DNA from: Canicola haemoglobinophilus
Lineage (GTDB): Bacteria; Pseudomonadota; Gammaproteobacteria; Enterobacterales; Pasteurellaceae
Assembly (NCBI RefSeq): GCF_002015075.1
Contig: NZ_MUXZ01000021.1
Location: forward strand, 18,495-82,494
Reading direction: 5' to 3'
DNA: 64,000 nt
In this document: in pieces, positions 53,308-60,256 of the stretch
Layout of the letters: the number at the start of each line of letters is the position of its first letter
Numbering within the stretch: position 1 is the first letter of the stretch
The notes under the pieces: model-generated
The model's input: the letters and a program-made list of their open reading frames with translations, nothing else
Told to the model about the DNA's origin: nothing
Databases searched by the model: none
Position numbers and translations under genes: made by a program

Positions 53308-54066
53308 TTATTCCCCCTCAGATTGTAAAGTTTCGCCATTTTGAGCAAGCTCCAGATAGGCTTGTAACATCGTGTCCAACATCTCCGCACTCACCACATA
53401 ACGTAAGAGCGGTGTAATTTCAAAGCGATCTTCCGAACCTGCCACGCTCGCTAATAATTTACGCTTTTGTAAATCCTTCACTTTGGCAAGCAATTTTTTG
53501 CGATCCTTACTGGCGTGATCGGTTAATGGCACAAAAGGCGACAAATAGGCTTCCAAGCGTTCTATATCAATAATAATTTTCTTCTCGCCACTGTCTTCCC
53601 GCTCTCGATAATGCTTGCGTAGCACCAGTAAAATTAAGCTGTCATACAAAGAAAGTTGACGTTTGCTCATTAAAGAAAGGGGGAGCTCAGTTTCATCGTC
53701 AATATCCGCCTCTGTCATTTTGATAAATGCCACACCAAATTGCTCATCAAGCACCAACTGCAAATACACTTCTGCTAAATGTTGGCGAATAGGCTGCTCA
53801 TAACGACAAAGTGCGGCGAATAAATGGGGCGTTTGGCTATTTAGAATGGCGATTTGCTTATATAAATAGACTAAAACTCGGCGCGCCTCCTCTGGCATAA
53901 CAAAAGGAGAAGCAATTTCTTGCGGGGTATTTTCTTGATTACTTTCTTGCCCTTCAATTTGAAGATCCTCCCTTTGTTTTTCTTCCACTGGGTTATTTGA
54001 GTTAGGACTTTGCTCATCTTGCTGATTATCTTTTGTTATGCCTGTCACACTTGTAAAAAAGCTCAT
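53308..54066 (-). CDS. jetB: Wadjet kite subunit JetB (DUF4194)
   Basis: 252-residue winged-helix protein related to MukE. The first 55 residues are Gln/Glu/Asn-rich and disordered; PFVMPEEARRVLVYLYKQ begins the domain, followed by LSLYDSLILLVLRKHYRERE and LLAKVKDLQKRKLL. It links JetC heads to JetA. The stop codon abuts the jetC start; nine bases after jetA. No uptake sequence. Confidence 0.85.
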   Translation of the reverse strand: MSFFTSVTGITKDNQQDEQSPNSNNPVEEKQREDLQIEGQESNQENTPQEIASPFVMPEEARRVLVYLYKQIAILNSQTPHLFAALCRYEQPIRQHLAEVYLQLVLDEQFGVAFIKMTEADIDDETELPLSLMSKRQLSLYDSLILLVLRKHYREREDSGEKKIIIDIERLEAYLSPFVPLTDHASKDRKKLLAKVKDLQKRKLLASVAGSEDRFEITPLLRYVVSAEMLDTMLQAYLELAQNGETLQSEGE

Positions 54067-54075
54067 AAATTCCCC

Positions 54076-55533
54076 TTATAAATTCAACATATTGATATTT
54101 AATGGAAATAATCCTGCATCGAGTAACAATGTTGGTACTTTGACTTTAAGCTGATTACCTTGTCTATCTTTAATTAAAAAGCTCTCTTTACCTTCTAATT
54201 CAGGTGCACCAACAGTTTTGGCAATACGCAAATAAGCCACAAGCTCTTCTAGCCCTGAGTTGATAGGTGCGTACTGCACTAAATTTGCCAAAGTTAAAGC
54301 CCCTTGTTGCTTAAAAACATGAAGAATTTTTTCAGCGACTTGGTAAATTTGCACCGTATCAATGCTATTTAATACCGCTTGGCTGGCTTGGCGATGATTG
54401 CTTTGTTCTTGGATATCAAGCTCAAGTGGTTCATCAGGTGAGCGTAGTTTTAAGGTATCTGGCGATCGAAAATTAATCGGGCTAATTGGCAAGCTCACAT
54501 TGACCATTTGTTCTAAGGCAATATTCTTTTCTCGCAAGTTAATGGCAAGGCTTTCTAATTTTTTAATTAAACTATCAACGGCTTGATTTTCTGCGGCTGC
54601 ACCACTTTCGATATAAGTGCGTAATTCTTGTTCAGTTCGACGACGAATTTTAAATACCCTTTCACTCTCACGAGTAAGCTCACGCATAAGCTGAGAAAGA
54701 AATTGTTGCTGAAAAGGTGAAAGGAAAATGGCGGCTGGGCTGGTTAAAATCTGATGTAATTGTTCACGAAATTCGATACTACGATTGGGATCACATAAAA
54801 GTTGGAAAAAACCTTCAAAGGCACTACCAGCTTCCGTTTTATTTAGTAGTTCTTCCTCGCTCATCAAATGTTGCAAAATATTGCCTCGATGTTGCTCAGC
54901 AGAAATCATTTTGATGCGTAAATCTTTATCCAACTGACGAGTTTCCTCTTCAAGTCGCCGAAAATCCCCAGTTAGCAAGGATGCAAGCTGATAAATCTCT
55001 TTAATTCTTTCACTTTGTTGCTGTTGATCTAACTCGCTTACAATACCTGCTTGCAAGGTTGCAATTTCACGTTCTAACTCGGCTTTTTTAGTTTCCAAAA
55101 CAGTAATGCGCATTTCAGCGTTTTCACTTAAAGCCACAGATAAATCTCGCACCGCATCTTGCACAATGCGTAGATGGGAAGCGGATGTGCCAGTAGAACG
55201 TTCATCAAGCTGACGGACAAAACGCAATGCGAGATCTACCGCATCAGTTTTGGTTAAGACATCGTCCATTTCCCGAAGCCAGCCTTTGGCAATCCATTCA
55301 TTTAAATAAGTACTGGCTGGCGTTTCTGTTTCCCAAACACCTAATTCTCGTGCTTGTTCCAACTCTGTCTCTAACAACAAACGAGCTTGACCATAACTAA
55401 TTTCGGCTTCATTTTGGAAAAGATCACCAATAAACCCTAAAATATAAGGTGCATTTCCCACCCGCAATAAACTCCAGGCATGATTTTCTTGGTATAAGCG
55501 CTGATATTTGGCTTGTAAGGCTTGAAAAGACAT
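54076..55533 (-). CDS. jetA: Wadjet kleisin subunit JetA (DUF3375)
   Basis: 485-residue kleisin-like protein related to MukF, first gene of the Wadjet operon. Helical N-terminal region (FQALQAKYQRLYQENHAW), a coiled-coil part (about 135-220) with SENAEMRITVLETKKAELE, and a C-terminal winged-helix region (VYQVAEKILHVFKQQGALT-type segment near residue 400). ATG 55533 follows AAGGAAAT. All four genes are intact, overlap or nearly touch, and face toward the his operon. Confidence 0.87.
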   Translation of the reverse strand: MSFQALQAKYQRLYQENHAWSLLRVGNAPYILGFIGDLFQNEAEISYGQARLLLETELEQARELGVWETETPASTYLNEWIAKGWLREMDDVLTKTDAVDLALRFVRQLDERSTGTSASHLRIVQDAVRDLSVALSENAEMRITVLETKKAELEREIATLQAGIVSELDQQQQSERIKEIYQLASLLTGDFRRLEEETRQLDKDLRIKMISAEQHRGNILQHLMSEEELLNKTEAGSAFEGFFQLLCDPNRSIEFREQLHQILTSPAAIFLSPFQQQFLSQLMRELTRESERVFKIRRRTEQELRTYIESGAAAENQAVDSLIKKLESLAINLREKNIALEQMVNVSLPISPINFRSPDTLKLRSPDEPLELDIQEQSNHRQASQAVLNSIDTVQIYQVAEKILHVFKQQGALTLANLVQYAPINSGLEELVAYLRIAKTVGAPELEGKESFLIKDRQGNQLKVKVPTLLLDAGLFPLNINMLNL

Positions 55534-55912
55534 AGGAATTTCCTTGGTAAAAAGTGATGATTTTTTACTTTGATTTCTCTCAATTATGAATGCTCAGTAA
55601 TCATCATTTATAAATCGTCTTTTCAAACTATAACCGTCAAAATAGGACCAACTCAAAAAGCAAAAGTAATTCTTCGATATAGATCGCAAAATTAATATTT
55701 TCTGACCGCTTTTTTGCAGAAAAATAGAAATAAATAGAAGAAAAGTGGGCTTTATGTGCTCTTAGAGTGAAGATTAAGGGAGGGGGATTTTTGCGATAAT
55801 TTGATTGCATTTACGATTGGCTGGAACTAGCAGAGCTATATTCCAGCCATAGAAAAAAGAAAGATATGTAAATTCATGCAGATAACGATTTGCCTGTTGA
55901 AATAATTTCAAT
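55534..55912. other. Intergenic region with one perfect hairpin
   Basis: No gene was found. TGGCTGGAA (55818-55826) pairs with TTCCAGCCA (55841-55849), 9-base stem and 14-base loop. Neither side has a strong T run, but on the plus strand an A-rich stretch follows. It presumably holds the jetA promoter; I did not find a clear one. The AT-rich remainder shows nothing further. Confidence 0.5.
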
Positions 55913-56695
55913 TTATGAAAATGATTGGTTACCAGGTTTTGTTAATTTTTTTGCTTTAATAAACAACAATACCGGACGATGTTGTAAATCCTTAAATTCT
56001 TGTTGCCATTCGGGACTATTTGCCAACATGGGTTCTTCTATTTGCTCAATACTAAACCCTGATTGAATAAGATTATTCACAATAGTGGCTAAAGTGCGGT
56101 GGTAAGTTTTGAAAGGTTGTTTAAACCAATTGCGTAACCTTTCCCCTTCATCACGATAAAAATTCAAACGATAAGCGAGTTGTCGTTTATTTTCATCCTT
56201 TTCCCAACGCTCCCCACCTTGATAACAAGTTACAATTGGGTGTTCTTGTGAAAAAATTAAATAGCCGTTATCCGCCAATTTGGCATAAATATCCGCCAAT
56301 AACTGAGGAAAATCCGCAATATAATGAAATGCAAAAGAGCTAGTAATCACATCAAATTGATCTTCTGCCAACTCATTTAGCTGTTCCATGGCTTTATGAT
56401 GCAAAGCAAAGTGCGGTGTAAATTCGGTAAGATTTTGATGTGCTTGATTAAGCATATTTTTTGAAAGGTCCATGCCTACGACAAAATCTGCATGACGTTG
56501 TAAATATAAGGCTAAATGTTCGCCGCAACCGCACCCCATATCTAATAGGCGCTTTCCTGTTAAATCAGGTAGCAAAGACAACATTGTGGGTTTCTCTACT
56601 ACCTCATTTAAGCTGATTGGATTTTTCCGCAGTTTTTGGTATAGCTCGAAAAAATCCTCTTGATCATATACTGAATAATTCGTTAATTTTTGCAT
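55913..56695 (-). CDS. SAM-dependent class I methyltransferase
   Basis: 260 residues with a Rossmann-type methyltransferase fold: motif I LLDMGCGCGEHL (about 50-61), motif II VVGMDLSKNML, and VITSSFAFHYIADFP for the substrate region. Small-molecule methyltransferase of the UbiE/SmtA type; the substrate is unknown. Uptake sequences at 56092 and 56409. It lies between the Wadjet operon and tyrP and does not share a short gap with either. Confidence 0.8.
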   Translation of the reverse strand: MQKLTNYSVYDQEDFFELYQKLRKNPISLNEVVEKPTMLSLLPDLTGKRLLDMGCGCGEHLALYLQRHADFVVGMDLSKNMLNQAHQNLTEFTPHFALHHKAMEQLNELAEDQFDVITSSFAFHYIADFPQLLADIYAKLADNGYLIFSQEHPIVTCYQGGERWEKDENKRQLAYRLNFYRDEGERLRNWFKQPFKTYHRTLATIVNNLIQSGFSIEQIEEPMLANSPEWQQEFKDLQHRPVLLFIKAKKLTKPGNQSFS

Positions 56696-56739
56696 AAGAA
56701 AACCTTAAATTCGTTGCTGAATTTAAGGTTTTTAGCATA

Positions 56740-57996
56740 TTAACCTTTAAATTCAGGTAGGAAACCGAATTGCATTGCAAGTTGTGCAAAGATATTTAAT
56801 AAACCAAATAAGATGATGAAATATATCATAAAATTTCCACCATAGGCGGTAAAGCTACTATTTTTAAATTTCGCACGGCTCGCTTTGGCTAATAATGCTG
56901 GCACAATAACTGCCCAAATGGTTGCCGCCAAACCTGCATATCCAATCGCCAAAACAAAGCCGTAAGGAAATTGTAAGCTTAATAGTAAAGGCGGTAAGAA
57001 TGTGATCAATGCAGTTTTAGTGCGCCCAGTTGCACTGTCATCAAATTTAAATAAGTCAGCAATATAGTCAAATAGCCCTAAAGTGACGCCTAAAAATGAA
57101 CTTGCAATTGCCATATAAGCAAAAAATCTTAGTGCGGTCGCTATATAATCTGTTTGTAAATATTTACTTAAGGCATCTAATAATGCGGAAATATCACCGC
57201 CCTTTTCAATTACGGGCATAAATTCAGCCCTTGGCAAATTCCCTTGAATAGCTAGCTGCCATAAGATGTAAATCACTAATGCGATGCTCGTGCCAATAAA
57301 AATTGCTTTTAATACCTGAGTTGCATTGCGATCATAATATTTTACTAAGCTTGGTACATTTTGCTGGAAACCAAAAGAAACTAAGCAAACGGGCAAAGCC
57401 ACTAACGCATAAGGCAAATATTGCTGTTCACCTTGTTGCACGGTATTGAACAAGATTTCTGTATTGACTGAGCCAACTAAATTGGTCACAGACAAGAAAA
57501 ATGAAATGACCATACCACCAATTAATACGACACTAAAACGGTCAACGGCTTTAGTAGAAAACCAAACAAAACTTGCTAACACAATACAAAAGATCAAAGA
57601 GCCATAACTACGCCCAATATCAACCGCACTTTCTGCGCCACTGAATAGCTGATTGATAAATCCTTGGGTAATGCCACCGCCTGAAGTGATGTAAGCATAA
57701 GTTAAAATATAAAGAACAAAGGCAACAGATAATCCATTGATTACATTCCAACCATTTCCAAGTAAATCTTTAACAATGGTGTCAAAACTTGCCCCAGTTG
57801 GATAATGTAAATTTGCCTCAAGTAGCATCAATCCTGATGTTGTTATGCAAAACCAAGTGTAAATTAAAATTAATGTTGAACCTAAAAACCATACGCCAGC
57901 AGTTGAAGTTGGGTTAGCTAACATTCCTGCACCAATAGTTCCGCCTGCAATAATCATGGCGCCACCAAATAAAGAAGGGATTTTTTTTGTTGTCAT
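56740..57996 (-). CDS. tyrP: Tyrosine-specific transporter (HAAAP family)
   Basis: 418 residues, 11 hydrophobic helices. N-terminal FGGAMIIAGGTIGAGMLANP and GFQQNVPSLVKYY are signatures of TyrP/Mtr/TnaB proton symporters; the closest label is TyrP, although Mtr cannot be excluded. It is divergent from ppa. A palindrome overlaps the -10 box of its probable promoter. Hin-type uptake sequence at 57623. Confidence 0.88.
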   Translation of the reverse strand: MTTKKIPSLFGGAMIIAGGTIGAGMLANPTSTAGVWFLGSTLILIYTWFCITTSGLMLLEANLHYPTGASFDTIVKDLLGNGWNVINGLSVAFVLYILTYAYITSGGGITQGFINQLFSGAESAVDIGRSYGSLIFCIVLASFVWFSTKAVDRFSVVLIGGMVISFFLSVTNLVGSVNTEILFNTVQQGEQQYLPYALVALPVCLVSFGFQQNVPSLVKYYDRNATQVLKAIFIGTSIALVIYILWQLAIQGNLPRAEFMPVIEKGGDISALLDALSKYLQTDYIATALRFFAYMAIASSFLGVTLGLFDYIADLFKFDDSATGRTKTALITFLPPLLLSLQFPYGFVLAIGYAGLAATIWAVIVPALLAKASRAKFKNSSFTAYGGNFMIYFIILFGLLNIFAQLAMQFGFLPEFKG

Positions 57997-58020
57997 AGTA
58001 TTTCCTTTTAAAAAACAAAT

Positions 58021-58056
58021 TTTGCACTATTATAGTAGTGCAAATTAAATTTACAA
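58021..58056 (-). promoter_or_regulatory. tyrP promoter with palindrome over the -10 box
   Basis: On the minus strand TTGTAA (58051-58056), 16-base spacer, TATAAT (58029-58034). The -10 box sits in the centre of TTTGCACTA-N6-TAGTGCAAA (58021-58044, perfect 9-base arms), so a bound repressor would block RNA polymerase. Confidence 0.6.
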
Positions 58057-58165
58057 TATATTTTTGTGCCAACAAGATTATTTTCTGAGAACTCGACAAG
58101 ATCCCAAAAATAAGGCTATAATTCCGCAGTCTTATTCATCAATAACTTGTAAAAGGAAAAGCAAA

Positions 58166-58693
58166 ATGGGTTTAGAAAATGTACCTGCTGGTAAAGAATT
58201 ACCAGATGATATTTATGTTGTAATTGAAATTCCAGCAAACTCAGATCCAATCAAATACGAAGTAGATAAAGAAAGTGGTGCGCTATTTGTGGATCGCTTT
58301 ATGGCAACTGCAATGTTCTATCCAGCAAACTATGGCTATGTAAATCACACTCTTTCTTCTGATGGCGATCCTGTGGACGTATTAGTGCCAACACCATACC
58401 CACTACAACCAGGTTCAGTTATCCGTTGCCGTCCAGTTGGTGTACTAAAAATGACTGATGAAGCAGGTGGTGATGCAAAAGTGGTTGCTGTTCCACATAG
58501 CAAATTAAGCAAAGAATATGATCATATTAAAGATGTTGGCGATTTACCGGCATTATTAAAAGCACAAATCCAGCATTTCTTTGAAAGCTATAAAGCATTA
58601 GAGCCAGGCAAATGGGTTAAAGTTGAAGGTTGGGGTGATGTAAATGAAGCTCGCCAAGAAATTTTAGAGTCATTTGAGCGCGCTAAAAAATAA
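58166..58693 (+). CDS. ppa: Inorganic pyrophosphatase, family I
   Basis: Hydrolyses PPi in the cytoplasm. Start at ATG 58166 (MGLENVPAGKELPDDIYVV), preceded by AAAGGAAAAG; the 34-codon extension of the longer frame is spurious. 175 residues (E. coli 176). Signature DGDPVDVLV carries the metal-binding Asp cluster; FYPANYGYVNHT precedes it. Confidence 0.97.
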   Translation: MGLENVPAGKELPDDIYVVIEIPANSDPIKYEVDKESGALFVDRFMATAMFYPANYGYVNHTLSSDGDPVDVLVPTPYPLQPGSVIRCRPVGVLKMTDEAGGDAKVVAVPHSKLSKEYDHIKDVGDLPALLKAQIQHFFESYKALEPGKWVKVEGWGDVNEARQEILESFERAKK

Positions 58694-58708
58694 TTGATTA
58701 ATACTATT

Positions 58709-58740
58709 TACCGCTCTGGTTAAAAGAGCGGTATTTTTTT
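58709..58740 (+). terminator. Terminator after ppa
   Basis: TACCGCTCT / AGAGCGGTA stem, 7-base loop, seven T. Confidence 0.92.
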
Positions 58741-58763
58741 ATCAAAAATCTAAGGATATTCCT

Positions 58764-59525
58764 ATGTCGATTAAAAAAATTGTTTTCGTTACGTTGGCAA
58801 CATTATTCCTTAACGCTTGTGCAGATTCCGCATCAATTAATCAACAAGCTGCCTCTAGCTATGTACAAACCATCGGACAAGCAAAAGCCAAAGGCGTAGT
58901 TGATAACAGTTCATCTACGGCAAAACGTGTACATCATATTTTCAACAAAATGCGCCCTTATGCAGACAAAGAAAACAAGACTGGACAAGCATTTACCTGG
59001 CAATTAAATGTAATCAAATCAAAAGAAATGAATGCTTGGGCTATGCCTGGTGGCAAAATGGCTTTTTATACGGGATTGGTTGATAACTTAAAATTAACAG
59101 ATGATGAAATTGCCACTGTCATGGGACATGAAATGGCACATGCATTAAAAGAACATGGCAAGAAAAAAGTAAATTTGGGGACATTCACTAATGTAGTGGC
59201 ACAAGTTGCTCATGCTGCGTTATCAACTCAAATTGGCCCGGAGGCTAGTGGACTGATTGTTGGACTTGCTGCAGATTGGGGCTTAGACAAGCCTTATTCA
59301 CGCAGTGCGGAAGAAGAGGCTGATGAAGTAGGTTTATTCTTAATGGCAAAATCTGGCTACAATCCTGAAGCTGCGCCAAGATTATGGGAAAAGATGAAAA
59401 AAGCATCTGGCGGTTCCAAAGGCGTATTAGACAAACTTGCCTCTACTCACCCTAGTGATGATGCTCGCCAAGCAAATTTATTGAAATTAATGCCGCAAGC
59501 CATTGAATATTATAAAAATAGATAA
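58764..59525 (+). CDS. M48-family metalloprotease, LoiP/YggG-like lipoprotein
   Basis: 253 residues. Lipobox LNAC (Cys19) predicts a lipid-anchored envelope protein. The HExxH zinc motif is HEMAH (122-126), the third ligand is in SAEEEADEVG, and NAWAMPGGKMAFYTGL precedes the catalytic helix, all typical of M48 LoiP (YggG). It is likely to act in envelope protein quality control, which is inference from the family. Own ATG with AAGGATAT upstream. Confidence 0.88.
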   Translation: MSIKKIVFVTLATLFLNACADSASINQQAASSYVQTIGQAKAKGVVDNSSSTAKRVHHIFNKMRPYADKENKTGQAFTWQLNVIKSKEMNAWAMPGGKMAFYTGLVDNLKLTDDEIATVMGHEMAHALKEHGKKKVNLGTFTNVVAQVAHAALSTQIGPEASGLIVGLAADWGLDKPYSRSAEEEADEVGLFLMAKSGYNPEAAPRLWEKMKKASGGSKGVLDKLASTHPSDDARQANLLKLMPQAIEYYKNR

Positions 59526-59540
59526 TTTCTGCAAACAAAA

Positions 59541-59579
59541 AAATCAGCCCTAAGCTATACGATTAGGGCTGATTTTTTA
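59541..59579. terminator. Bidirectional terminator M48 gene / rluA
   Basis: AAAAAATCAGCCCTAA / TTAGGGCTGATTTTTT stem with a nine-base loop between converging genes. Confidence 0.92.
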
Positions 59580-59589
59580 TATGGGGAAG

Positions 59590-60255
59590 TTAAATAGGAA
59601 AATCTGCTGGTGCACTAAATTGCATGATTTCCTTCGTTAATGGATGGGTTATTTGCAAAAATTCTGCATGCAAACACAAACGTGGCGTAAGGGCTTTTGC
59701 TTGTGGATGTGCATAGAATTTATCCCCTAGAATAGGATGACCTAAGGCAAGCATGTGTAAGCGCAATTGATGAGATCTACCAGTAATGGGTGTTAAGCGG
59801 ACACGTGTAATATTATTTTCCAATCGTTGCAAAACCTCAAAATTTGTCACCGCTCTTTTACCATGTACAAAACAAACTTTCTGCCTTGGGCGATTTTCCC
59901 AATCACAAATCAAAGGCAAATTCACTGTGCCAGTGTTTTGTTCCAAGTGTCCCCAAATCAATGCTTGATAATGTTTTTTGGGTTCACGCTCACGAAACTG
60001 ACGCTTTAACTCACGATCTGCCAACTTACTCATCGCAAAAAGCAAAATTCCACTTGTTGCCATATCAAGTCGATGAGCAGGTTCACAAAAACCATATTTT
60101 TCCTTCACTCTAGACATCGCACTATCATAATATTGTGGCTGATTGCCCGGAACGGAAAGTAGCCCACTAGGCTTATTCACCACAAGAATATGATCATCAC
60201 GATATACAATATCCAAATATGGCTCTAAAGGAGGACGATAGTCAATTAATGCCAT
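59590..60255 (-). CDS. rluA: Pseudouridine synthase RluA (23S 746 / tRNA 32)
   Basis: 221 residues; catalytic Asp64 in HRLDMATSGI (61-70), preceded by VVNKPSGLLSVPG. The PRQKVCFVHGKRAVTNFEV and ITGRSHQLRLHM segments fit RluA. It follows rapA by one base; rapA-rluA is a known Haemophilus and enteric neighbourhood. Confidence 0.94.
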   Translation of the reverse strand: MALIDYRPPLEPYLDIVYRDDHILVVNKPSGLLSVPGNQPQYYDSAMSRVKEKYGFCEPAHRLDMATSGILLFAMSKLADRELKRQFREREPKKHYQALIWGHLEQNTGTVNLPLICDWENRPRQKVCFVHGKRAVTNFEVLQRLENNITRVRLTPITGRSHQLRLHMLALGHPILGDKFYAHPQAKALTPRLCLHAEFLQITHPLTKEIMQFSAPADFPI

Positions 60256-60256
60256 T

